A stretch of DNA of 64,000 nucleotides from Leptotrichia sp. HSP-342 (lineage in GTDB: Bacteria > Fusobacteriota > Fusobacteriia > Fusobacteriales > Leptotrichiaceae). The DNA is taken from the NCBI RefSeq assembly GCF_041199995.1, contig NZ_CP165646.1:1364001-1428000 (forward strand). Direction: 5' to 3'. Positions 36,066 to 44,705 of the stretch are shown in pieces; position 1 is the stretch's first letter; every line of letters starts with the position of its first letter. The position numbers were made by a program, and so were the translations under genes. The notes beneath the pieces were generated by a model. The model saw only the letters and a list, made by a program, of their open reading frames with translations. It had not been told where the DNA came from and ran no database searches.

Positions 36066-37454
36066 TTAGAATTCCAAATTTTTAGTTGTTCTTGGAAATG
36101 GAATTACATCTCTTATATTAGTCATTCCAGTAATGTACATAAGCATTCTGTCAAACCCAAGTCCAAATCCTGAATGTGGCACACTTCCATATTTTCTAAG
36201 GTCTAAGTACCACCAGTAATCTTCTTCTTTTAATCCCATTTCATGAATTTTTCCTAAAAGAACGTCATAATCATCTTCTCTTTGGCTTCCACCTACAATT
36301 TCTCCAATTCCTGGTGCCAATAAATCAACTGCTCTTACAGTTTTCCCATCTTCATTTAACTTCATATAAAATGCTTTTATATCTTTTGGATAATCAGTTA
36401 CAAATACAGGTTTTTTAAAGTGTTTCTCTGCCAAGTATCTTTCATGCTCAGTCTGCAGATCAATTCCCCATTCCACTTCATACTCAAATTTCTGTTTTGA
36501 ATTTTTCAAAATTTCAATCGCTTCTGTATAAGTAATTCTCCCAAATTCATTGTTTACTAAAGTATCAAGCCTGTTAAACAAGTCCTTGTCTACAAATTGG
36601 TTGAAGAATTCCATTTCTTCCTTAGCGTTTTCCCTTACATAATTTACAATATATTTTATCATTTCCTCAATAACATCCATATTTACATCCAAATCTGCAA
36701 ATGCAATTTCAGGCTCCATCATCCAAAATTCTGCAGCATGTTTTGGAGTATTAGATTTCTCAGCTCTAAATGTAGGTCCGAAAGTATATGTATTTTTAAA
36801 CGCTGTTGCAAATGTTTCAACATTTAACTGTCCACTTACTGTAAGATTTGCTTCTTTTCCAAAGAAATCCTGCTTAAAGTCAATACTTCCATTTTCAGTT
36901 TTTGGAACATTGTTTATATCAAGTGTCGTAAGTCTAAACATTTCTCCAGCACCTTCAGCATCACTTCCAGTAATTATAGGCGTTTGAACGTAAACGAAGT
37001 TTTTTTCCTGAAAAAATTTATGAATTGCATAAGATAAAATTGAACGCACTCTGAATGTTGCAAAAAAAGCATTAGTTCTAGGACGCAAATGTGCAATTGT
37101 TCTCAAAAATTCAAAACTATGTCTTTTGTTTTGCAACGGATAATTTGAATCAGCCTTTTGGTAAACAGAAATTTTTGTTGCTTTGATTTCGTAAGCTTGT
37201 CCCTTTCCTAATGATTCAACTACAATTCCTGTAACTTTAACAGAAGTAGAAATTGTAAGTTTAGAAATTTCCTCAAAATTTTCCAATTCTTCATCAAATA
37301 CAACTTGTATTCCAGTAAAGAAAGTTCCGTCATTCAGTTCGATAAATCCAAAGTTCTTTTGGCTTCTAATTTTTTTTACCCATCCATTAATTTCAATTTC
37401 TTTACCTAGATACTCCTTCGTATTTTTTTGAAGTTCTCTTAATTCTAATAACAT
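36066..37454 (-). CDS. asnS: Asparaginyl-tRNA synthetase
   Basis: Class IIb aminoacyl-tRNA synthetase (462 aa) attaching Asn to tRNA-Asn. The N-terminal OB fold ([28 protein letters not shown] in part) binds the anticodon. Class II motif 1 lies around [16 protein letters not shown] and motif 2 around [21 protein letters not shown]. Motif 3 is [16 protein letters not shown] with [11 protein letters not shown] at the end. The C-terminal PRTTKNLEF end and the KSNTPKH pattern fit AsnRS rather than AspRS. Its ATG follows AGGAGAACAAC. It is divergent from metH. Confidence 0.94.
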   Translation of the reverse strand: MLLELRELQKNTKEYLGKEIEINGWVKKIRSQKNFGFIELNDGTFFTGIQVVFDEELENFEEISKLTISTSVKVTGIVVESLGKGQAYEIKATKISVYQKADSNYPLQNKRHSFEFLRTIAHLRPRTNAFFATFRVRSILSYAIHKFFQEKNFVYVQTPIITGSDAEGAGEMFRLTTLDINNVPKTENGSIDFKQDFFGKEANLTVSGQLNVETFATAFKNTYTFGPTFRAEKSNTPKHAAEFWMMEPEIAFADLDVNMDVIEEMIKYIVNYVRENAKEEMEFFNQFVDKDLFNRLDTLVNNEFGRITYTEAIEILKNSKQKFEYEVEWGIDLQTEHERYLAEKHFKKPVFVTDYPKDIKAFYMKLNEDGKTVRAVDLLAPGIGEIVGGSQREDDYDVLLGKIHEMGLKEEDYWWYLDLRKYGSVPHSGFGLGFDRMLMYITGMTNIRDVIPFPRTTKNLEF

Positions 37455-37644
37455 ATGTTGTTGTTCTCCTTTTCCTAAAAATTATTTTTATTCTATTTTT
37501 TATTTATATCCATATTTTCACATTATAGCACAATTTCTTATATATTTTAATAACAAATTTGAAATATCTTTCTATTTTTTATATACACATACATTTTTTT
37601 ATGATAAAATAATAAAATGTAATTTTAAAATAGGAGATGAGAAA

Positions 37645-40600
37645 ATGACAAAAAATAAATACAAAAATTCTTACAATTTATTGCAAAATGATTTGAAAAA
37701 TAAAATATTATTGCTGGATGGAGCAATGGGAACGATGATTCAGCAGGAAAATCTAACTGCTGATGATTTTGGTGGAGAAAAATATGAAGGGTGTAACGAT
37801 TATCTTGTATTACAAAAACCTGATGTTATTAAAAATATTCATAAAAAATATTTGGAAGCTGGAAGTGATATTATTGAAACAAACAGTTTTGGGGCTTTGG
37901 ATATTGTCTTGAAGGATTATGACTTGGAAGATAAAGCTTTTGAGATGAATAAAGCTGCAGCGGAACTTGTAAATGAAGCTATTGCTGAATATAGAAGCGA
38001 GCATCCTGAAGTTACGAGAAATCTTTATGTTGCAGGGGCATTAGGGCCTTCTAACAAATCTATCAGCGTTACTGGAGGTGTTACTTTCGAGGAACTTATC
38101 CATAGTTATTATACAGCTGTCTCAGGGCTTCTTGCTGGTGGTGTGGATTTGATTCTATTTGAAACAATTCAGGATACAAGAAACTTGAAGGCAGCTTATT
38201 TAGGGCTTAAAAAGGCAATGGAAGAAAATTATACTGTACCATTGATGCTATCGTTTACAATCGAAAGTACAGGGACTACACTTGCTGGACAGTCAGCAGA
38301 CGCTTTTTATTACGCTGTAAATCATATGAATCCATTTTCTGTGGGACTGAACTGTGCAACAGGGCCTGAATTTATGACACAATTTTTAAAGACATTAAAT
38401 AATATTTCAAATACATATATTTCAGTTTACCCAAATGCCGGACTGCCTAACGAAGATGGAGAATACGAGGAAACTCCAGACACATTGTCGGCAAAAATTG
38501 AGCCGTTCTTCCAAAATAATTATTTAAATATTGTTGGAGGGTGCTGTGGAACTACGCCTGAACATATCCAGAAAATTAAGGAAAAAAGTGTAAACTATTC
38601 TCCAAGAGTTATTGACGAAAACAAAGATTTTAATGATGTATCAGGGCTAATTACTTTAGAAACTCCAAAAAATCGTCCAATTTACGTGGGGGAACGTACA
38701 AATGTAATTGGTTCACGTATCTTTAAAAACTTAATTGCCAGCGAGAAATTTGACGAGGCGACAGAAGTTGCCAGACTTCAGATTAAGGGGCGTGCAGATG
38801 TAATTGATATTTGTCTTGCAAATCCAGACAGGGATGAAGTGGCAGACATGAAAGCTTTCTTAGATAAAGTGGCAAAATTTGCAAAAGTTCCGCTTATGAT
38901 TGACTCAACTGATATAAATGTTATTAAGGAAGGTCTTACTTACTTGCAAGGGAAGGGAATTATAAATTCAATTAACCTTGAAGATGGGGAAAAGAAATTT
39001 GCTGATATGGCAAAAGTTATTAAGGATTTTGGGGCTTCTGTCGTTGTAGGCCTGATTGATGAGGAAGGAATGGCTGTTTCAGTTGAGAAAAAATTGAAAG
39101 TTGCTAGAAGAAGTTACGAACTTCTTACGAAAAAATATGGAATTGATGAAAGAGATATAATCTTTGACACATTAGTTTTCCCAGTTGCTACAGGAGATCA
39201 GAAGTATATTGGCTCTGCCACAGCAACAATTGAGGCAATTAGACAAATTAAAGCTGAAATGCCGAATGTAAAGACGATTTTAGGAGTAAGTAATGTTTCA
39301 TTTGGACTGCCTGTCGCAGGAAGAGAAGTTTTGAATACTTATTATATGCAAAAAGCCTACGAAGCTGGACTTGACTATGCGATTGTAAATACTGAAAAAG
39401 TTATGCCAATGGACGAAATTTCAGATGAAGAAAAGGAATTGGCAGAAAATCTATTATTCCATACAAATGATGAAAATGTATCAAAATTTGCAAACTTCTA
39501 CCGTGAGAAAAAAGCCATCCAAAAAGTGGTCGATACAAGCAACTTAACTACCGAAGAAAAAGTCTCAAATTTAGTTGTTGAAGGAAGTAAGAAAGATCTA
39601 ATTGTCTATCTTGATGAATTACTTCAGAAATATTCTCCAATTGACATAATAAACGGTCCTCTTATGACTGGAATGGATGAAGTTGGAAGACTATTTAACA
39701 ACAATGACTTAATTGTTGCCGAAGTGTTGCAAAGTGCAGAAGTTATGAAAGCCTCAGTTTCCCATCTGGAACAGTTTATGGAAAAAGATGAATCGTCTGT
39801 AAAAGGGAAAGTAATTATGGCAACAGTAAAAGGGGATGTTCACGACATTGGAAAAAATTTGGTCGGAATAATCATTGGAAATAATGGTTACGAAGTAATT
39901 GACTTAGGAATAAATACTCCTGCTGAAAAAATCCGTGAAGCAATTATTGAACATAAAGCAGACTTCTTGGGCCTTTCTGGACTTCTTGTAAAATCTGCCA
40001 CAGAAATGGTAAATACTATGGGCGTTCTGCATGAAGCTGGTATTGATATTCCAATATTTGTAGGAGGTGCTGCACTTACGGAAAAATTTACTGTAAATAA
40101 AATTGAGCCTGCCTACAAAAATAATATTGTAATTTACTCAAGAGATGCAATGACTGCCCTTGCTGACTTGAATAAGATGATTGATGAGAAAAAATTTGAA
40201 GAATTTAAGGAATATTTACAAAAGCGTAGAGAACTTGTAACAATTAAAGATGCAAAAAAACTTGAACAGCTGAAAGTTAAACCAACGGTAAGTGATATTA
40301 AGGATGCTGACGGAACATTTGATTTTTCAAAAGTTGAACTTCCAAAATATGACTTTGAAAAAATTTATAAGCCACAAACATTAAATAAACAAATTATAAC
40401 AAACATAAAAGCAAAAGATGTATTCCCATTCATAAATTTACAAATGCTAATTGGAAAACATCTTGGAATGAAATGGATTGTAAATAATCTAATTGAAAAG
40501 CAAGACCCTAGAACAATAAAATTATACAATGAAATTTTGGATATTATCGAAAATGGAGATGAATACTTTGATATAAAAGCTATCTACAAGTTTTTCCCTG

Positions 40601-41154
40601 TACGCCGAAAAGCTGGAGAAAGAAAGGAAGATTTCAAAATCGAAGTTTTATCAGATGACTTATCAACTGTTTTAGAAACTTTTGATTTCCCAAGACAAAA
40701 ATACGGACAGTATTTATCATTAAATGATTATGTAAGCCCAGATGGAATTGACTACATCGGATTCTTCGTTGCAACTGCAGGAGAAAAATCAAGACTTGTT
40801 TCAAATGAACTTAAAGAAAAAGGTGAATTTTACAGAGGGCATATTGTAAACTCTGTAGGACTTGAACTGGCTGAAGCAACATCAGAATACATTCACAAAA
40901 TGATGCGTCAGGATGTAGGAATTATCGATAAGGACATTACTTTAAACGAAATTCTAAGTGCCCAGTATCAAGGAAACCGTTACTCTTTCGGATACCCTGC
41001 CTGCCCAGATTTAAGTGACCAAAGAAAATTATTTAATCTTTTAAAACCAGAAAGATACGGAATCTCTCTAACAGAGGAGTTTATGATGTACCCAGAAGCT
41101 ACAGTAAGTGCGATTGTATTCTCACAGCCATTCTGTAAATATTTTAATATGTAA
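37645..41154 (+). CDS. metH: Cobalamin-dependent methionine synthase
   Basis: MetH (1169 aa) moves a methyl group from methyl-THF via cobalamin to homocysteine. All four modules are present. The homocysteine domain has zinc site GGCCGT at residues ~298-303 plus NC in SVGLNCATG upstream. The pterin domain begins VGERTNVIGSR near 347. The cap and B12 domain has KGDVHDIGKNLVG (His ligand around residue 733) and GLSGLLVKS. The C-terminal SAM-dependent reactivation domain ends in RYGISLTEEFMMYPEATVS (given in part) and SQPFCKYF. The start ATG has TAGGAGATGAG ahead. No B12 riboswitch is visible in the short leader. It is the only plus-strand gene of this part. Confidence 0.96.
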   Translation: MTKNKYKNSYNLLQNDLKNKILLLDGAMGTMIQQENLTADDFGGEKYEGCNDYLVLQKPDVIKNIHKKYLEAGSDIIETNSFGALDIVLKDYDLEDKAFEMNKAAAELVNEAIAEYRSEHPEVTRNLYVAGALGPSNKSISVTGGVTFEELIHSYYTAVSGLLAGGVDLILFETIQDTRNLKAAYLGLKKAMEENYTVPLMLSFTIESTGTTLAGQSADAFYYAVNHMNPFSVGLNCATGPEFMTQFLKTLNNISNTYISVYPNAGLPNEDGEYEETPDTLSAKIEPFFQNNYLNIVGGCCGTTPEHIQKIKEKSVNYSPRVIDENKDFNDVSGLITLETPKNRPIYVGERTNVIGSRIFKNLIASEKFDEATEVARLQIKGRADVIDICLANPDRDEVADMKAFLDKVAKFAKVPLMIDSTDINVIKEGLTYLQGKGIINSINLEDGEKKFADMAKVIKDFGASVVVGLIDEEGMAVSVEKKLKVARRSYELLTKKYGIDERDIIFDTLVFPVATGDQKYIGSATATIEAIRQIKAEMPNVKTILGVSNVSFGLPVAGREVLNTYYMQKAYEAGLDYAIVNTEKVMPMDEISDEEKELAENLLFHTNDENVSKFANFYREKKAIQKVVDTSNLTTEEKVSNLVVEGSKKDLIVYLDELLQKYSPIDIINGPLMTGMDEVGRLFNNNDLIVAEVLQSAEVMKASVSHLEQFMEKDESSVKGKVIMATVKGDVHDIGKNLVGIIIGNNGYEVIDLGINTPAEKIREAIIEHKADFLGLSGLLVKSATEMVNTMGVLHEAGIDIPIFVGGAALTEKFTVNKIEPAYKNNIVIYSRDAMTALADLNKMIDEKKFEEFKEYLQKRRELVTIKDAKKLEQLKVKPTVSDIKDADGTFDFSKVELPKYDFEKIYKPQTLNKQIITNIKAKDVFPFINLQMLIGKHLGMKWIVNNLIEKQDPRTIKLYNEILDIIENGDEYFDIKAIYKFFPVRRKAGERKEDFKIEVLSDDLSTVLETFDFPRQKYGQYLSLNDYVSPDGIDYIGFFVATAGEKSRLVSNELKEKGEFYRGHIVNSVGLELAEATSEYIHKMMRQDVGIIDKDITLNEILSAQYQGNRYSFGYPACPDLSDQRKLFNLLKPERYGISLTEEFMMYPEATVSAIVFSQPFCKYFNM

Positions 41155-41230
41155 TTTTTTGAATTTTTTATAAGTGAAGTGTGTTATTTTAACTTATATA
41201 ATGCACTTTGCTTATGGAAGGAGAAACAAA

Positions 41231-41770
41231 ATGTATCAAATAATAAAAATGATTTTATTAAGTTCAATTTTTATGGATTATATTGATATCCAAAAGTTGG
41301 ATAAAAACGGATTTACAATACATATTATTGAAATAATGCTTGTTTTGTCACTAATTAATGGAATTATAAATTTATATGATGAGAAAAAATTTTTTATAAT
41401 TGAATTTCTTATGATTATTTTATTTCATCTAGCTGGAAACAAGATTATTCTAGAGAATTTTTCATTTTTTTGGCAATCAATAAAATTAATCGGCGTTTAT
41501 ATCCTTCATCTTCTCATTACAACCGATGTTGGAATGGATGACAATAATATCAATCCTTTTTCTAAAATTGAATGGACAATAGTTTCAATTACTGTTTTAA
41601 TATTTTTACTGCTAATGTTAATTTTTAATATTGAAATTAACAGTTTAAACATTTTATCACTTTATTGCATTACATTATTTGAATTAAAAGGAATTTTTAT
41701 AAACATTACAGAATATATAGAAAATCAAAAGAAAATCGAAAAGGAAAATAGAGATAAATGGCAAAAATAA
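41231..41770 (+). CDS. Polytopic membrane protein, unknown function
   Basis: A 179-residue protein of about five hydrophobic segments, for example FIIEFLMIILFHLAGNKII, WTIVSITVLIFLLLMLIF and LNILSLYCITLFELKGIF. It ends in a charged tail rich in Glu and Lys (ENQKKIEKENRDKWQK). I see no family motifs. A frame upstream from 41174 exists, but AAGGAGAAAC before ATG 41231 marks the start. A broken gene overlaps its last codons, which once formed a two-gene membrane unit. It is 77 nt after metH. Confidence 0.6.
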   Translation: MYQIIKMILLSSIFMDYIDIQKLDKNGFTIHIIEIMLVLSLINGIINLYDEKKFFIIEFLMIILFHLAGNKIILENFSFFWQSIKLIGVYILHLLITTDVGMDDNNINPFSKIEWTIVSITVLIFLLLMLIFNIEINSLNILSLYCITLFELKGIFINITEYIENQKKIEKENRDKWQK

Positions 41771-42133
41771 TAATTCGTGATAAATTAAAATTTAGGATAT
41801 TTCCAAAAATAATATGGATTGATAATGAAAAGATAAATTAAAAGCAAATTCTGAAACTATTTTTGAAACTGATGAAAAGTATGTAATTCTTTCAGATAGC
41901 AGAGCTAAAAATAGAAGATTAGGAATAAACTTTGAAGATAAAAAAGAAATTTTAATAGAAATAAAATACGATTTTTTTAGGTTAATAACTATATTTTATA
42001 ATAATTCCAATATTTGCAGGTATTGTAAAATTATTTTTACTTTCAGATATCGAAGTCAGTCACTTAGGTACTTTTGTTGGATTTCTTATTATTATTCTGT
42101 GGAAAAGAAAAAAATTCGAAGTGGTTGATATTT
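41758..42133 (+). pseudogene. Frameshifted remnant of a small membrane protein gene
   Basis: The ATG at 41758 overlaps the last codons of the previous gene. One frame gives MAKIIIRDKLKFRIFPKIIW and stops near 41840. A second gives KANSETIFETDEKYVILSDS and RRLGINFEDKKEILIEIKYDF. Past the T7 tract near 41980 a third frame has IPIFAGIVKLFLLSDIEVSH and VGFLIIILWKRKKFEVVDI with a stop. Joined, these give one protein of ~125 residues with a C-terminal membrane helix. At least two frameshifts mean it is no longer functional. The parent family is not recognised. Confidence 0.6.
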
Positions 42134-42210
42134 AAAAGAAAATTGAGAGTAAAATATCATATTAAATTTTACAGAAATAAATTTCATTTCATTAAATCAG
42201 CTATTTTATG

Positions 42211-42301
42211 AGGGTGTATCTGAAAATTGTCAAAATAATAAATTTATATAAGTCTTCCAAGTATCAAAAATAATATAAATTCTGAGTTTTCAGACACCCC
42301 T
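42211..42301. mobile_element. MITE-like element with terminal inverted repeats
   Basis: A 91-bp sequence whose ends are inverted: left AGGGTGTATCTGAAAA and right, reversed, AGGGGTGTCTGAAAA (15 shared positions with small gaps). The inner part is AT-rich with no coding capacity. GGGTGTCTGAAAA-type ends are known from some insertion sequences of Gram-positive bacteria. I see no convincing target duplication, and a bidirectional terminator is an alternative reading. Confidence 0.5.
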
Positions 42302-42308
42302 AATAACT

Positions 42309-42473
42309 TTATTTTATAGATGAAAATATTTTATTCAAGGCTTCTTCAGCTTTTTTTGAAAGATTACTTTTTGGAAATTCTTTTACTGTATAAGTACGTC
42401 TTTCAGCCAAATTTCTTTTTGCAATCTCTTTATTTATTTTTTCTAACTGTCCTTTTTTTACAATTATAGCCAT
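42309..42473 (-). CDS. Small protein downstream of hicB, unknown function
   Basis: A 54-residue basic protein (MAIIVKKGQLEKINKEIAK, then RRTYTVKEFPKSNLSKKAEE and a short tail). GGAG lies 8 nt ahead of the ATG, and it sits 19 nt after the hicB stop, so the three genes likely form one operon. Nothing of the known HicB C-terminal DNA-binding domain is visible in it, although this HicB lacks that domain. It may be a third toxin-antitoxin component or a stray ORF. Confidence 0.55.
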   Translation of the reverse strand: MAIIVKKGQLEKINKEIAKRNLAERRTYTVKEFPKSNLSKKAEEALNKIFSSIK

Positions 42474-42492
42474 AATGATTTCTCCATTTTCA

Positions 42493-42774
42493 CTAAATAT
42501 TTAACTTTTTTATAAAATCTGTATCTGCTGTTATTAATTGTAATATTTCATTTTCTTTTAAATTTTTATCAAGTTCGTAATATGTGCTTGGCTCTCTTAT
42601 AAATTCGTTATCTTCTTCAGAAATTAATAAATACCCTTCCAAAGCATCTTTTGCCATATATAATGCTTCTTCCATATTATCTCCACATGAAAAACAACCT
42701 GGTAAATCAGGATAATAAATGCTGTATTTCCCATCTTTTTCTTTTTCAAAGACTGCATAATAATTATATTTCAT
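42493..42774 (-). CDS. hicB: HicB-family antitoxin (short form)
   Basis: A 93-residue protein with the HicB partial RNase H-like fold: YYAVFEKEKDGKYSIYYPDLPGCFSCGDN (in part), then MEEALYMAKDALEGYLL. The C-terminal half, TADTDFIKKLNI, ends early. Many HicB proteins continue for another 30-40 residues with a ribbon-helix-helix DNA-binding domain that is not seen here. The antitoxin binds and blocks the HicA ribonuclease. The ATG has AAGGAGTGAT ahead. It follows hicA by 43 nt. Autoregulation may be weak or may use the next gene. Confidence 0.88.
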   Translation of the reverse strand: MKYNYYAVFEKEKDGKYSIYYPDLPGCFSCGDNMEEALYMAKDALEGYLLISEEDNEFIREPSTYYELDKNLKENEILQLITADTDFIKKLNI

Positions 42775-42817
42775 AGATTTATCACTCCTTTTAAGCTATT
42801 TTAGTGGAACAAACTGG

Positions 42818-43000
42818 CTATTTCAAGCCAACCTGTTTCAAGATACTGTTTACTATTCCTGCCGTTAAATCCTTTTTAGGATGAGGAACAGTAACTTTTC
42901 CAATTTTGTTAGGATGTTTGAAATGATGATGGCTACCAACTATTTTTCTTAATATCCAGCCATCTTTTTCCAACATTTTAATAATTTCCTTTGAAGACAT
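42818..43000 (-). CDS. hicA: HicA-family mRNA interferase toxin
   Basis: A 60-residue double-stranded-RNA-binding-like toxin that cleaves mRNA and tmRNA. It has MSSKEIIKMLEKDGWILRKI, the catalytic GSHHHFKHP (His24 in the active site, numbering from ATG) and VTVPHPKKDLTAGIVNSILKQVG, all the family marks. The start ATG is preceded by TTAGGAGGATA. Toxin-before-antitoxin gene order is the usual one for hicAB. Confidence 0.93.
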   Translation of the reverse strand: MSSKEIIKMLEKDGWILRKIVGSHHHFKHPNKIGKVTVPHPKKDLTAGIVNSILKQVGLK

Positions 43001-43078
43001 TTATCCTCCTAACAAAACTATTTTAGCACACATCTTTAAATATGTAAATAAGCTTTGAAAAATTAATTTTTTATAAAA

Positions 43079-43972
43079 TTAATAAACCTCCGCACCTTTC
43101 AAATTGATTTTCTTCTTTTCGATAGTCCAATTATCTGATAATTCTGCAAGTTCTTTTTTCATATTTTTCAAAAATTCATCATTGTCGTAATTCAAGGAAA
43201 TCAATGTAGGCCCTGCACCGCTTATATATTCTCCTAATGCACCGTGTTTTTTAGAGGCTTCAAAGATTTTTTCTGAATCATTTATTAATGCAAATCTATA
43301 AGGCTGGTGGATTTTATCGCCTAAAAGAAAACGTAAATTGTCATATTCTCCTTTGTTAAAGGCGTTTACAAGTAAACCTAGTTTTGAGATGTTGTTTATT
43401 GCATCAGAAACTAGATACGTTTTTGGTAGGACACTTCTTGCTTTTTCTGTCGATAATTTAAAATCTGGAATCATTACGTAGAAACATAAGTCATCAGAAT
43501 TTATTAATGAACTGTATACAAGGTTTTCCTTATCATGTGCAGTAAGTACCATTCCACCAAAGATTGCGGGTACCACATTATCAGGATGCCCTTCCATTTC
43601 TACAGCCAATCTTGCCACCTCATTAATATCCAGCACATCACCAGCAAATTTATTTGCAATCATAATCCCGGCAACAATAGCCGATGAACTGCTTCCTAGC
43701 CCACGTGAAATCGGAATATCATTTTTCATAATATTTACCTTATAGCTTGGAATATTTTTTACCAAATGCTTTTCCGTATATTTTATCGCTTCAAAAATCA
43801 AATTTTCCTCAATTGGAATCGAAAACGGCTCTCCATTTTCCAAAAATTCAATTTTATCGCTTTCCTCCACTTCCAGTTCCAGAAAGTAATCCAGCGCAAC
43901 TCCCAGACAATCATAACCTACACCAATATTAGCCGATGTTCCCGGCACTTTTACTCTAAATTTTAAACCCAT
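43079..43972 (-). CDS. thrB: Homoserine kinase
   Basis: ThrB (297 aa) is a GHMP kinase making O-phosphohomoserine for threonine synthesis. It has the N-terminal KVPGTSANIGVGYDCLGVALDY, the ATP motif PISRGLGSSSSAIVAG near residue 85, and GAGPTLISL near 240. I take ATG 43972 as start because AAAGGAATAG lies just ahead of it. The longer frame from 44026 is not supported by homology. It is the last gene of a minus-strand unit that begins with serA. No threonine synthase gene is in view. Confidence 0.92.
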   Translation of the reverse strand: MGLKFRVKVPGTSANIGVGYDCLGVALDYFLELEVEESDKIEFLENGEPFSIPIEENLIFEAIKYTEKHLVKNIPSYKVNIMKNDIPISRGLGSSSSAIVAGIMIANKFAGDVLDINEVARLAVEMEGHPDNVVPAIFGGMVLTAHDKENLVYSSLINSDDLCFYVMIPDFKLSTEKARSVLPKTYLVSDAINNISKLGLLVNAFNKGEYDNLRFLLGDKIHQPYRFALINDSEKIFEASKKHGALGEYISGAGPTLISLNYDNDEFLKNMKKELAELSDNWTIEKKKINLKGAEVY

Positions 43973-44003
43973 ATCTATTCCTTTCATTTTATCATAATAA
44001 TTT

Positions 44004-44678
44004 CTACAAGAAGAACCATGTTGCAAGACTTAATCTAAAAATACAGCAAAATACCAACAAAAAATATACCAATTTATAATTTTTATTTTCTTTCACAAAA
44101 TACAGTACAGCTAATAAAATAATTACAAAATCAATAAATGTCGGTAAAAATATTGTATTTACAAAAATAAATAATAAACCTATAAAATAATCTATTCCTA
44201 TTAATGAAAATCCTGTATAAAATACGTCTTCAAATAAACAGAAATATAAGACTATTATGCAAACATAAGATTTATATGCCCTGCTCTTCTTTCTTATAAA
44301 TATATATAGCAAGCCAAATAGTATCAAAAACAGAAGTTCGCCGTTTAAATACCTTGCATTTAATATAATTTTTGAAAAATATTCAATGTCAAACAACTTT
44401 ATTCCCATTAATAATGTCTGTCTATTCAAATAAAATAAAGTAAAACATTGAAAAATGAAAATTTCAAAATCAAAACTAAACTTATTTTCAGAGTTACTAT
44501 CTTCTTTTCTTACAAAAGAATTTAAAACAGAAAATATCAAAGCTGCATTTGTTATAAAAAATAAATTATTTTTAGATAATACAATTGATACTGCTACAAA
44601 AATTATTTTTAAATAACCTAAAAAATCTATTTTCTTTATTAAATTTTTCAATTTCTTAAAATATTCATTTACACTCAT
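44004..44678 (-). CDS. Polytopic membrane protein in the serA-thrB operon
   Basis: A 224-residue, strongly hydrophobic protein with about six membrane segments (for example GELLFLILFGLLYIFI, YVCIIVLYFCLFEDVFY, FIGLLFIFVNTIFLPTF, FVIILLAVLYFV). The basic N-terminus (MSVNEYFKKLKNLIKK) is cytoplasmic. No transport motif is recognised. It lies 27 nt after serA and 31 nt before thrB, so it is probably co-transcribed. A link to amino-acid transport is a guess from this position. Its RBS is weak. Confidence 0.62.
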   Translation of the reverse strand: MSVNEYFKKLKNLIKKIDFLGYLKIIFVAVSIVLSKNNLFFITNAALIFSVLNSFVRKEDSNSENKFSFDFEIFIFQCFTLFYLNRQTLLMGIKLFDIEYFSKIILNARYLNGELLFLILFGLLYIFIRKKSRAYKSYVCIIVLYFCLFEDVFYTGFSLIGIDYFIGLLFIFVNTIFLPTFIDFVIILLAVLYFVKENKNYKLVYFLLVFCCIFRLSLATWFFL

Positions 44679-44705
44679 CTACAATTTATCAACTTTCACA
44701 AAACA

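Noticed and set aside
37455..37644. Cobalamin or SAM riboswitch ahead of metH
   Set aside because: Leader is short and A/T-only, with no B12-box or S-box motifs.
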